This document shows, piece by piece, positions 1-7,056 of a DNA stretch of 8,591 nucleotides. Numbering within the stretch: position 1 is the stretch's first letter; the number at the start of each line of letters is the position of its first letter. A program made the position numbers and the translations under genes. This stretch comes from CAYGZQ01 sp964354375 [NCBI: uncultured Planctomycetota bacterium]. Its GTDB lineage: Bacteria; JAJVIF01; JAPKYR01. The notes beneath the pieces are model-generated. The model was not told the origin of the DNA. It did not search any database and was given only the letters and a program-made list of their open reading frames with translations. The DNA lies in NCBI GenBank assembly GCA_964354375.1, contig CAYGZQ010000100.1, positions 1 through 8,591 of the forward strand, in the 5' to 3' direction.

Positions 1-173
1 GCTGACAAGGCTCACAGCTCTGAGTACATTCTTGCACATCGGCCTACACTCCTGAAATCGAAACTCACGTCAAGTCAGAACATATATTCTATGCCATCAA
101 TATACCGCAATTTTCACCCACGTGAAAGGGACTGCATGATACTCCCCCACAACCGGTTATGCCTTTCGGGAGC
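1..173. other. Intergenic sequence, no gene recognised
   Basis: This stretch lies downstream of the CrtI-like gene, which is read leftwards and stops at 174. I see no coding region, tRNA or clear promoter. The only structure is a short AT-rich hairpin at 112-127 (TTTCAC, 4-nt loop, GTGAAA). It lacks a following T-tract on either strand, so it is at best a weak transcript end for the leftward operon. Confidence 0.4.
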
Positions 174-1679
174 TCACGGGACGGACGTGACGAAATCCAG
201 GCCGAGTTTCCTGCACAGGATTTGCACGACATGTCGTCCCGAGTAGATGCAGACCGGGACGCCGCCGCCGGGCTGAACCCACTGGCCCGCCATGTAGAAA
301 TTGTCCAAACCCGGCAGGGTCTTCGGGATTCGGGCCATGATCGTCTTCGGGGTGGGCAAGAAACCCTCGAACGCGCCCTTGCGAACGAGAGTGTAGCGCC
401 AGTAGGTGTACGGGGTCGCGACGTCGGTCACCTCGACCTGCGACGAGATGCCCGAAAAGCACCCCTCCAGCCCTCGGAGTATGTCGGCGGCCACGCGCTC
501 CTTTGCGCCATCATAGGCTGCCCGATCCTTTGCCTGAAGATCGTTCCACCAGTCCCATTCGGTCTCGACGTAACACTGTATCGCCGTCTTGCCCTCAGGA
601 GCGAATTCGCCGCTGTAGTTGAAAATCCTGACGCCCAGATGATCGACCTTCCGTCCCGCAAGATCGAATGGGTCGGACAACCTGATCGACACAAACTGCG
701 GTTCCTGGGCAAACTGACGATTAACGCCGAAGCTTGCCACTATAATGGGCCGGATAAGCCCCCAATCCGAATAGCGCCGGTCGATCGCGCGGTTTGTGTA
801 GCGCCCGCCCAGCATGTCATAGATGGTCGAATAGCCATCGGCTGCGGACACAACGACGTCGCCTGTGAACTCGCGGCCGTCGGTCGTGCGCACCCCGACC
901 GCCCTGTCATTCTCAACGAGAATTTTCTCAACAGTCGACTTATACGATATTTCGCCTCCCAGGTTCTTGTACCGCTTCTCAATCGCGTCGACGAAACCGG
1001 CGGAACCGCTGACAGGAATGCCCATCTGACCGTCCGCCAAAGACGCGATAAGCATCAGCAGGAACCATGCAGGCACGTCGGGAAAAAACAGGCCTCGGAT
1101 CAATTGCCCAAGCCAGGGATCGTGAAATCGACCGGAGTACTCCCGGACCGATTTCGAGAACTTGCCGAAGAAAAACCTGCGCATCCCCAGCATTCCCCAC
1201 ATCAGCCTCATCGAGTCGGCAAAGCCCATGAGCTCCGGGGGCGTCTCCATGTTCGCGCCCATGTCCATGCCCCTCACGGCTTGCACCGCGGCGACAAGCT
1301 GGTCCACCTCGATGGAATCGTCCGGGGCGAGAGTTTTCAGGTCGTTAGAGAGCTTGTCCAGATCGCGGGTGATCTCGATCGACCGTCCGCCCGATTCGTC
1401 ATGCACTGCCATGTAGCGCTCCATGTCCAGGAACTTGTTGGACTCGAACACGCCCACCTCGCGATACACTTCGTGCAGGCGCCTCGGGGGGTTGTGATCC
1501 ATGACGAAATGGATGCCGCCGTCGAAAAGGTACCCGCCGCGCCTCCACGATGAGAGGACACCTCCGTGCGCAACGGAATGCTCGACGATCTGAGTCCTGA
1601 AGCCGTTCATGCGGGCGTAACAGCCTGTCGAGAGACCCGCAAGACCCGCTCCGATGATTACTATGGTTTTCTCGCTCAA
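174..1679 (-). CDS. CrtI-like NAD(P)/FAD-dependent oxidoreductase (phytoene desaturase superfamily)
   Basis: A 501-residue flavoprotein of the carotenoid desaturase/isomerase-like (CrtI/CrtISO) amine-oxidase superfamily. Seen: an N-terminal Rossmann dinucleotide motif IVIIGAGLAGLSTG at about residues 6-19, with Glu33 ending the second strand as expected for binding the FAD ribose; the family's substrate-side segment GGYLFDGGIHFVMD shortly after; and the C-terminal FAD motif NFYMAGQWVQPGGGVP (about 460-475) followed by a helix with SGR. Length is normal for the family. The substrate (carotenoid, other polyprenoid or retinoid-like) cannot be read from sequence, and no phytoene synthase is nearby. 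I start it at TTG 1679 because GGAGG lies 9 nt upstream and the Rossmann fold begins at once. The ATG at 1766 would add 29 residues encoded by the C/G-rich repeat element. It is the last gene of the minus-strand run, separated from the truncated hsdR by that element. Family assignment is strong; reaction unknown. Confidence 0.88.
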   Translation of the reverse strand: MSEKTIVIIGAGLAGLSTGCYARMNGFRTQIVEHSVAHGGVLSSWRRGGYLFDGGIHFVMDHNPPRRLHEVYREVGVFESNKFLDMERYMAVHDESGGRSIEITRDLDKLSNDLKTLAPDDSIEVDQLVAAVQAVRGMDMGANMETPPELMGFADSMRLMWGMLGMRRFFFGKFSKSVREYSGRFHDPWLGQLIRGLFFPDVPAWFLLMLIASLADGQMGIPVSGSAGFVDAIEKRYKNLGGEISYKSTVEKILVENDRAVGVRTTDGREFTGDVVVSAADGYSTIYDMLGGRYTNRAIDRRYSDWGLIRPIIVASFGVNRQFAQEPQFVSIRLSDPFDLAGRKVDHLGVRIFNYSGEFAPEGKTAIQCYVETEWDWWNDLQAKDRAAYDGAKERVAADILRGLEGCFSGISSQVEVTDVATPYTYWRYTLVRKGAFEGFLPTPKTIMARIPKTLPGLDNFYMAGQWVQPGGGVPVCIYSGRHVVQILCRKLGLDFVTSVP

Positions 1680-1688
1680 TGTTTCGGA

Positions 1689-1693
1689 CCTCC
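1689..1693 (-). promoter_or_regulatory. Ribosome binding site that decides a TTG start
   Basis: GGAGG on the minus strand sits 9 nt before the TTG at 1677-1679. This supports TTG over the upstream in-frame ATG at 1766, whose reading runs through the repeat element. Confidence 0.65.
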
Positions 1694-1705
1694 GAGGGGT
1701 GAACG

Positions 1706-1820
1706 CCCCCCTGTAGTCCCCCCCAAGGGGGGGACGGTAAATATATAATTCCCGCCAAACCCGCAATTGATGCGGGTCCCGGCGTACACCATCCCCCCCT
1801 TGGGGGGGATCATAGGGGGG
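1706..1820. repeat. MITE-like C/G-rich inverted-repeat element
   Basis: Two arms, 1706-1737 and 1789-1820, are inverted copies matching at 28 of 32 positions, with all four differences being transitions. Each arm contains C7-AA-G7 and can fold on itself. The 51-nt centre holds a perfect 6-bp hairpin at 1760-1776 (CCCGCA/TGCGGG) and an AT-rich patch (ATATATAATT, 1741-1750). That patch could supply a -10-like TATATT for the downstream CrtI-like gene, but I see no convincing -35. There is no transposase, so it would be a non-autonomous or REP-like element. The stop codon of the truncated hsdR frame falls inside the right arm, so the element, or a rearrangement that used it, probably marks where hsdR was lost. 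Frames crossing it encode PPLGG/PPKGG-like peptides, which are by-products. Confidence 0.75.
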
Positions 1821-1995
1821 ATATCAATCCAAAGATGACTCTTTTCCGGCCCGTCTCGCATGTGGACGCCAGCGACCTCTCGGCGAACAGCTCCCCGGGC
1901 GCGATCTCACCACCGTAGAAAACCTCGTAGCCGAGACCGGCAAACCAGTCCAGCGCGGCTTGCTCTACGGTTGATTCTGTAATCGACCTTGTCAT
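1810..1995 (-). pseudogene. hsdR: Truncated type I restriction HsdR, N-terminal fragment only
   Basis: A 61-codon frame whose first ~41 residues (ITESTVEQAALDWF, then GLGYEVFYGGEIAPGE, then AERS) read as the typical amino end of type I restriction enzyme R subunits. Full-length HsdR is usually about 1,000 residues, with a PD-(D/E)XK nuclease domain followed by a DEAD-like helicase/translocase. None of that is present. Homology appears to stop near position 1873, after which the frame runs through unrelated sequence and ends inside the inverted-repeat element. The ATG overlaps the stop of the DUF262 gene (ATGA, 1992-1995), so the two were translationally coupled and belonged to one restriction operon. 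No hsdM or hsdS is visible in the window. The leftover peptide should have no restriction activity. Family recognition is by eye from the N-terminal pattern; the truncation itself is directly visible. Confidence 0.75.
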
Positions 1996-3755
1996 GTCAG
2001 GCTCTCAAAGCCGCGCCTGATGATATTGGCCATCAGGGAACGACGTCTCTCAAGAAACTCCTCGAACGGCAAAGTCTCCCATCCTTCCGGCAACGCGTGC
2101 ATTTCGCTCATTTTGCGCCAGTCACCGTCTGAGAATCTGTTCCTCATTAACGGCACATATTCGCTGGGAGGAGCATCGCTAATGTCGAGATTATCCGGCC
2201 ATTCCAGTAAAGCGTAGTTCGCTTGCTGGTTGATGAGTTTCCTTTCTGTAATTCCGCTATTTTCCAGCCATGCACGGGGAAACAGGTGGTGTCTCTCTGT
2301 CGCCTTCCTCTTAGCTCTTACCGTTGGGTCCAGCAAATCAGAGATCTTCTTATGCGAGAAGAGAACCGGCGCCGACAACTTGTTCTGCGCTGCATGGTAG
2401 GCGAAGAGATGTGGATTTCTTGCAGATGAATTCTCGAGTTCATTCGGCAGATTGATGTCCCAGAAGTCGCCTGTAAGCGTATCCTGGATAATCCTGTCCA
2501 GTGCATCAACAAAAGCGTCACCGTCTGCAAGGTCCTTTAAACGATTCAAATCACTATCCATAACCGTCTCAGGGGACCCGATGTACCGTCCCGATAGCGT
2601 GGCTGAATAGAACCACCGTCCTATCAGTTTCTGCAGAATATGTTCGGGCACTTCAAAACGGGTCCTGCCGATCAGGTAAAATACATATGAATAGAGAAGG
2701 GTCAATTCAGAGGAGACAAGTTCCCCACTCCTGAAACCGGCACCCACGAGGCATCCAAAGAATTGGTGCCAGTAGTTCAGGTTAATCACCTTGGCCTGCG
2801 CTTCCTTCAGACGGGTCATCTGCTCTTCCCGCCGCTCTGCTGAAAACTCGCCTGTTTCCGGATCCTTCCCTCGCAGAACCTGATACACGCTCTTCAAGCG
2901 TCCACGGTAGAAACCCAGGGCTACACCGACCCGGAGCAACTGGTCGGGACCCGGCCATATGAAATGATTGTAGGGTGAAGCTTTATCCCCTGTCGTTGGG
3001 ATTCCTGAAAGACGGCTGAATGTTTCCAGTTCCTTTCTGCCCTCTTCCCAGAACACAGATAGCAGCGTGAGAATGAAGTCGGCCTGCTTCAGTTTGACAC
3101 CCTCGCTGTTGATGCGGACAAAGATATCAGCTACTTCCTCTTCGTCCACAAGAGGCGCTATCTCCAACGCCGTGAAAGGATATTTTTGAATGTCGAACAG
3201 GCGATCAAGGTTATTGCTGATCTGCTCCTCCTCGTCCTCGGTGAGTTCCTGTCCGGATTTCAGCTTGTCAAGGAACTCGTTTATCGATTTCCTTATTGAT
3301 TTTCCTGAGACCCAGAGGGCCGAGATGTCGGGGACGAATTCAGGGTCCTTGCGAATCGCCGCATCTGCGACCTCAAATCTGCCGTCGCGGGGACGAAAAG
3401 CGATCTCGATCTTCCGTTCCCGGTAATTTTCATCCACTATCGGTTTGCCGCGGAATACAGCGTAGAGAGACGTCAGCCTCTGCTGACCATCCACAATGAG
3501 CCGGTTAGGCACCCGGTGAGGTTTGTCGCCTGTTCCTATGGGGCGGGTCTCGTCGGCTACTTGATTCTCCCAGAACAACAGGTAACCTACCGGGAAGCCG
3601 CGATACATGGAGTCAAACAAGTCACGCACCTTCGTGTTTGACCAGACGAAAGGACGCTGGATGTCCGGCAGGCCTATGTCACCGAGGTCGATGTAGTTCA
3701 GCAGACCCGAGAGGTCGTAGTCCACTCGTTTGAAACAGGTTTTCTCTTCGTTCAT
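1992..3755 (-). CDS. DUF262/DUF1524 (GmrSD-like) putative restriction nuclease
   Basis: A 587-residue protein with the two-domain plan of GmrSD/SspE-type defence proteins. Seen: an N-terminal DUF262 (ParB/Srx-like) domain with LPDIQRPFVW at 29-38 and the hallmark DGQQRLTSL at 89-97; a middle family motif VADIFVRINSEGVKL; and a C-terminal DUF1524 HNH-like domain with ERHHLFPRAWL (His489/His490), INQQANYALL (Asn509, Asn513) and DNLDIS (Asn522). In characterised relatives DUF262 hydrolyses nucleotides and senses modified DNA, while DUF1524 nicks or cuts. The modification sensed here is unknown. AGGAG lies 8 nt before the ATG. It follows the TlpA-like gene after 44 nt and overlaps truncated hsdR by ATGA, so it was part of a type I restriction-linked operon. 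Its DNA is clearly richer in A/T than the genes on either side, suggesting transfer. Both domains look intact, so it may still act alone. Confidence 0.85.
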   Translation of the reverse strand: MNEEKTCFKRVDYDLSGLLNYIDLGDIGLPDIQRPFVWSNTKVRDLFDSMYRGFPVGYLLFWENQVADETRPIGTGDKPHRVPNRLIVDGQQRLTSLYAVFRGKPIVDENYRERKIEIAFRPRDGRFEVADAAIRKDPEFVPDISALWVSGKSIRKSINEFLDKLKSGQELTEDEEEQISNNLDRLFDIQKYPFTALEIAPLVDEEEVADIFVRINSEGVKLKQADFILTLLSVFWEEGRKELETFSRLSGIPTTGDKASPYNHFIWPGPDQLLRVGVALGFYRGRLKSVYQVLRGKDPETGEFSAERREEQMTRLKEAQAKVINLNYWHQFFGCLVGAGFRSGELVSSELTLLYSYVFYLIGRTRFEVPEHILQKLIGRWFYSATLSGRYIGSPETVMDSDLNRLKDLADGDAFVDALDRIIQDTLTGDFWDINLPNELENSSARNPHLFAYHAAQNKLSAPVLFSHKKISDLLDPTVRAKRKATERHHLFPRAWLENSGITERKLINQQANYALLEWPDNLDISDAPPSEYVPLMRNRFSDGDWRKMSEMHALPEGWETLPFEEFLERRRSLMANIIRRGFESLT

Positions 3756-3763
3756 GCTGCACT

Positions 3764-3768
3764 CTCCT
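3764..3768 (-). promoter_or_regulatory. Ribosome binding site for the DUF262 gene
   Basis: AGGAG on the minus strand, 8 nt before the ATG at 3753-3755. It fixes the start and shows the gene can be translated independently of the TlpA-like gene that ends 44 nt upstream. Confidence 0.6.
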
Positions 3769-3799
3769 GGCCGGGCGGGGACTGCACGACGGGCATCAC

Positions 3800-4348
3800 C
3801 TACAGCCCGAACTTCTGCTTGATCGCGTTACCGATATTCGGGTCCGCCCCAAGGTGGGTGTCGACAACGTTGCCGTCCTTGTCTATGAAGACGAGATAGG
3901 GTATCGCGTTAGTGGGGTACATGGAAGAAATGGTTTTGTCGGAGTCGTGGATTACCGGGAAGGTGATCCCCTTTGCCTGGATTGCGGCCTGTATTTTGCC
4001 CGCCGAGCCGGCATCCTCATCGGAGACGGCGATAATGACCACCTTATCGGAGTTCGCGGCGTAGAACTCCTGCAGCACAGGCATCTCCGCCATGCATGGC
4101 CCGCACCAGGTGGCGAAGAAATCGAGGACTACGGGCTTGTCGCCGATGAATTCGGAGAGCTTGATGTTCTGCCCGTCGATAGTGATGTCGGAGAAATCCG
4201 GGGCAGCCTCCCCCTTCTTCATGACATTGCCGCCCCCTCCTCCGCCCGGGCCCTGTTCGCCGCATCCCGGCATCCAGACCGCGAAATAGGCAACAAGAGC
4301 CAGAATGATGACCGTGGCGATAATCCCGCCTCGAGTGGAGTCTTTCAT
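3800..4348 (-). CDS. Membrane-anchored TlpA/ResA-type thioredoxin-like protein
   Basis: A 182-residue thiol-disulfide oxidoreductase of the TlpA/ResA/AhpC-TSA-like group. Seen: basic start, a hydrophobic segment at about 9-26, then PGCGEQ with Cys29 followed by a glycine-rich linker (six consecutive Gly at 35-40); the thioredoxin domain opens with GEAAPDFSDITIDG, carries the WCGPC active site at 81-85, and has the cis-Pro in IPYLVFID (Pro150). It should sit on the outer face of the cytoplasmic membrane and reduce or exchange disulfides in exported proteins or apocytochromes. Cys29 could be lipidated, but MPGC is a poor lipobox, so an uncleaved anchor is equally possible. I start at ATG 4348, which has GGGGAG 6 nt upstream and leads straight into the signal segment. 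A GTG at 4402 overlaps the stop of the preceding foldase gene and would add 18 polar residues. The gene order suggests a joint role with that foldase. Confidence 0.88.
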   Translation of the reverse strand: MKDSTRGGIIATVIILALVAYFAVWMPGCGEQGPGGGGGGNVMKKGEAAPDFSDITIDGQNIKLSEFIGDKPVVLDFFATWCGPCMAEMPVLQEFYAANSDKVVIIAVSDEDAGSAGKIQAAIQAKGITFPVIHDSDKTISSMYPTNAIPYLVFIDKDGNVVDTHLGADPNIGNAIKQKFGL

Positions 4349-4354
4349 TGGTGT

Positions 4355-4360
4355 CTCCCC
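4355..4360 (-). promoter_or_regulatory. Ribosome binding site for the TlpA-like gene
   Basis: GGGGAG on the minus strand, 6 nt before the ATG at 4346-4348. It favours this start over the GTG at 4402 that overlaps the preceding stop codon. Confidence 0.55.
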
Positions 4361-4398
4361 GTTGTGAATTGGTATCTGCAGGTCCTCGGCCCGATGTT

Positions 4399-5649
4399 TC
4401 ACTTCCCGCGATATCCGGGCTCATACTCGGCGCTGCTGCCCTCGACCGTCCCCTGGTCGCTGACTATGGAGCCGGAACCACCCGACCCGTGTTGCTCAAG
4501 GCCGATGGCAACCGCGTCCTGGGCGATAATGTCACCGATATCGTGCTGTATTTTCTCGACATATTCGTCGTCCTTGAGCCGCACAAATGTATCCCTCAGA
4601 AGGTAACCCAGGTTTATGTCCTGCCGCCAGTTGTCGTAACAGGCATGATAGGCCTCCAGCGCCTCATCGGGCCTCTTGAGCTCCTCGAGGTACTGCCCCC
4701 GAAAGAAATGATAGTAGGGGATCAGCGCGTCGGAGATTTTCCCGACCTGTGCCGCCGTGAGCAACTCCTGGAGGGCCTCATCCGAGCGGTCAAGTTTCCA
4801 AAGGGCGCGAGCGCGAAGGTAGTGGGCAAGATCGTCGTCGGGATCGCGACGGATCGCCTCGTCGGCCTGCGCCAGGGTGCCGCTGAAGTCGCCCTTTGCC
4901 AGTGCGCGGCGAGCATTGTACTTGGGATCAAGGACCTCGATCGTGTGCTGCCTGGCGAAACCGTCGACTATCGTGTCCTCAGCCCTCTGAGTGTCGGGTT
5001 TGATAAGGATCATGCTGACACGATAGGATTTCCCCGCGATGGGATCGTCGGAGACATCGTCCAGCCTGATGATGCGCCAGCCGTCCCAGGAGGAAAACGG
5101 CTCGCTGATATCTCCCACCTTCATCGTGTAGGCTCGTCGCTGATATTCCTCGGGGGTCTCGGCCGTGCCGAACGGCCGCACTTGCCCTCCCTCCCGGGCA
5201 TTGATCCCCGACGAGTACTCCCTGGCCAGTTGAGCGAAATCGGCGCCGTCCTCCGTAATCTGACGATGCAGCTCCTTCGCCTGCTCTTCCATCAACTTGT
5301 CGGCCACCTGCGTGATTTCCCTCTGGCTGACATCCACCCCTGGAAGGCGCTTGACCTGCTTGCGCACCTCGGCATCTATGGCATGCTCGCGCGCGGCCAG
5401 GATTTCATCGGGAGCAAACCCTACAAATGTAGATATTCGAGTGCGGCGGGATTCGCGGTACTTGTCGACGAACTCGGACACGTTCGCCTCGTAGACATAG
5501 TCCGTGTCGACTTTCGCCACCTTTGCGGTTCCCGGGACGGCCTTGGGCCGGCAGCCGGCGGCCGACAAGACCGCGGCGGCAGCGAGGAAAGCCGCCAGGA
5601 GGCTGATAAAGACATGGCACGATCGTGCTTTGTGAGACGACTGAATCAT
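4399..5649 (-). CDS. Lipoprotein with parvulin-like (PpiC) foldase domain and TPR-like repeats
   Basis: A 416-residue exported protein. Seen: a signal peptide with lipobox SAAGC (Cys33), giving a lipid-anchored envelope protein; a helical segment at about 55-130; a PpiC-type rotamase core with GADFAQLAREYSSG (135-148), REGGQVRPFG (152-161), VGDISEPFSSWDGWRIIRL (178-196); then VSMILIKPD; then TPR-like helical pairs (ALAKGDFSGTLAQADEAI, HYLRARALWKLDRSDEALQ, GQYLEELKRPDEALEAYH); and a polar Ser/Gly-rich tail. This resembles PrsA/SurA-type foldases that assist exported proteins. The first strand with its conserved His is missing before the core, and a related strand with Met in its place appears after it, so isomerase activity is doubtful (see findings). 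The ATG has no clear Shine-Dalgarno sequence. Its stop overlaps a possible GTG start of the TlpA-like gene, which fits an operon for folding and redox care of exported proteins. Confidence 0.8.
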   Translation of the reverse strand: MIQSSHKARSCHVFISLLAAFLAAAAVLSAAGCRPKAVPGTAKVAKVDTDYVYEANVSEFVDKYRESRRTRISTFVGFAPDEILAAREHAIDAEVRKQVKRLPGVDVSQREITQVADKLMEEQAKELHRQITEDGADFAQLAREYSSGINAREGGQVRPFGTAETPEEYQRRAYTMKVGDISEPFSSWDGWRIIRLDDVSDDPIAGKSYRVSMILIKPDTQRAEDTIVDGFARQHTIEVLDPKYNARRALAKGDFSGTLAQADEAIRRDPDDDLAHYLRARALWKLDRSDEALQELLTAAQVGKISDALIPYYHFFRGQYLEELKRPDEALEAYHACYDNWRQDINLGYLLRDTFVRLKDDEYVEKIQHDIGDIIAQDAVAIGLEQHGSGGSGSIVSDQGTVEGSSAEYEPGYRGK

Positions 5650-5736
5650 AGGTTCAAAACACCGCCATGAATTCTACCACCAGCGGCGTTGTTCTCCCAC
5701 CCTCCAAGGTATAGAACACCGCAAACCATGCAAGGT

Positions 5737-7038
5737 TCACGGACGTTTGAGTTTCGAGATGAGTCTCCGCATCAGGGCGTCGAGATCCCTGGGACGATTC
5801 CTGGGAGAGGGCCTGCCGACTGAGTCGCTGAAAAAGCTCGCTCCTGCGCCATGGGTAATGCGCGGCGATGTCGCCCACGTGGTAAGGGGAGCAGCCATTC
5901 GACTCCATGTAAACTCCCCTCGCGCACGGACGAACGATTCCCCGTACGCCCCCCTGCCCGATCGAAGCACCTGGATGATCGCCTTGCCGAAGCCCGACGG
6001 GTCTGACGCAGGGACAACCACACCAAGTCCGTTCTCAGCTATGTAGCCCGAGTACTCATCCCCATCCGACACCACCAGTGGGAGCCCCATCCAGATGGCA
6101 TCAAGAAAGCGCGTCCTGACCGCGTACCTGGCCTCCAGACCCTCGGAATGCGCGCTCACGCAGCAGGCCGAATGAGCCAGAAGACCCAGGTACTCGTCCC
6201 TCGCAAGCCATTTGCCGAAAATCAGGGTGTCGGCGACACCAAGCTCCTTCGATAGTCTCCTGACCCGATCGACCGACTCCGGCCGGGGTACGTGGGGATT
6301 GGGGTGCTCCGTTCCCGGGAAAGCCAGCCGGGCCTGCGGGAACTCCGCGAGCACCTCCGGCCATGCGCGAACAACAATCTCGGGCTTCAGCCAATCCCAC
6401 ATCCCGCCGCCCCACACGACCATTGGGCCGGAGGTCCTGTATTCATCCGGCAAGGGCAACTGATCGGCTGACGGGGGCGCCTGGTCCGGGATTCCGAACG
6501 GCACGAGACCGACAAGCTGCTCGGGTCCGGCTTCCGGAACCCATGTTGACGGATTCACACGATTCAGCGCCATGAGCGCCCCAAGAAACAAATCCACCTG
6601 GTGCTGTCCGGCGGCAAGGAAATAGTCTCCCCTGACGAGTGCGGCCAGAATCGCCGCAAGGTGCCTCTCGTGCTGGAATTCCCTCTCGGAGGCAGGGGAA
6701 CTTCGATACAGCTCGAGGTTCTCCCACACGACCGGATCGAAGAGATCGACGACCAAAGGCAGGTCGGAATCAAGAAGCTCGGGGAAGGTAAGCGCGACAA
6801 GCGGAGGCGCAAGGGCGGCTCGATAGGCGGCGAAAAAGGCGGGCGAAGGCTCAATGGTACTGCGCTCGATGAATCGGACATGACCGATCGACTCCTCAGG
6901 GGCAGGACCGTCGAAGATGACATCCACATCGGCCAGCCGGGCAAGCTGTCGCGCAAGCGCCAGACATCGAATCGCGGGTCCCGCTTGGACGGGTCCGAGG
7001 CGGTCATAGGCGGCAATCAGAAAAGGCTGATTCGACAT
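5737..7038 (-). CDS. GT4-type glycosyltransferase (GT-B fold)
   Basis: A 433-residue protein with the layout of GT-B family 4 glycosyltransferases. Seen: an N-terminal acceptor-side domain opening with AAYDRLGPVQAGPAIR (about 9-24), including the loop typical of these enzymes; VVWGGGMWDWLKPE at 207-220, the start of the nucleotide-sugar domain, as in related sugar transferases; KWLARDEYLGLLAHS (276-290); and the donor-binding stretch SEGLEARYAVRTRFLDAIWMGLPLVVSD (298 onward), where Glu299 and the RTRFLDAIWMGLP helix match the family's E-containing motif. It ends FTWSRMAAPL and a basic tail (MRRLISKLKRP) that could touch membrane. There is no membrane-spanning segment, so it probably works at the cytoplasmic face on a lipid or polysaccharide acceptor. 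Donor and acceptor are unknown. I start at ATG 7038; the preceding 27 in-frame codons look non-coding and cross the promoter region. It is the first gene of the minus-strand run, 87 nt before the foldase. Confidence 0.82.
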   Translation of the reverse strand: MSNQPFLIAAYDRLGPVQAGPAIRCLALARQLARLADVDVIFDGPAPEESIGHVRFIERSTIEPSPAFFAAYRAALAPPLVALTFPELLDSDLPLVVDLFDPVVWENLELYRSSPASEREFQHERHLAAILAALVRGDYFLAAGQHQVDLFLGALMALNRVNPSTWVPEAGPEQLVGLVPFGIPDQAPPSADQLPLPDEYRTSGPMVVWGGGMWDWLKPEIVVRAWPEVLAEFPQARLAFPGTEHPNPHVPRPESVDRVRRLSKELGVADTLIFGKWLARDEYLGLLAHSACCVSAHSEGLEARYAVRTRFLDAIWMGLPLVVSDGDEYSGYIAENGLGVVVPASDPSGFGKAIIQVLRSGRGAYGESFVRARGEFTWSRMAAPLTTWATSPRITHGAGASFFSDSVGRPSPRNRPRDLDALMRRLISKLKRP

Positions 7039-7050
7039 GCGCAGGGAAAT

Positions 7051-7056
7051 ATTATA
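7051..7056 (-). promoter_or_regulatory. Candidate -10 box giving a near-leaderless glycosyltransferase mRNA
   Basis: A perfect TATAAT on the minus strand ends 12 nt before the ATG at 7038, and no Shine-Dalgarno sequence lies between them. If used, transcription would begin only about 6 nt before the start codon. No good -35 is visible at 16-18 nt spacing (the region is GC-rich), so this is tentative. Confidence 0.35.

Noticed and set aside
99-127. Leftward promoter-like pair TTTCAC / TATATT with 17-nt spacing
   Set aside because: The -35 matches the consensus at only two of six positions, and no gene is visible in the remaining sequence to the left.
159-1553. 464-codon open frame on the plus strand
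   Set aside because: It is antisense to the CrtI-like gene, which shows both FAD motifs. The plus frame has no recognisable domain and arises from GC-rich codon use on the other strand.
1680-1766. 29-codon N-terminal extension of the oxidoreductase from ATG 1766
   Set aside because: The extra residues come from the inverted-repeat element and precede a well-spaced GGAGG plus TTG. The Rossmann strand starts right after the TTG.
4230-4250. C-rich run suggesting a frameshift or assembly error in the thioredoxin gene
   Set aside because: It encodes an uninterrupted glycine linker between the anchor and the thioredoxin domain, and the frame is continuous on both sides.
4348-5670. 440-codon open frame on the plus strand
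   Set aside because: It is antisense to the lipoprotein foldase, which has a lipobox, PpiC core and TPR-like repeats. The plus-strand product has no coherent motif.
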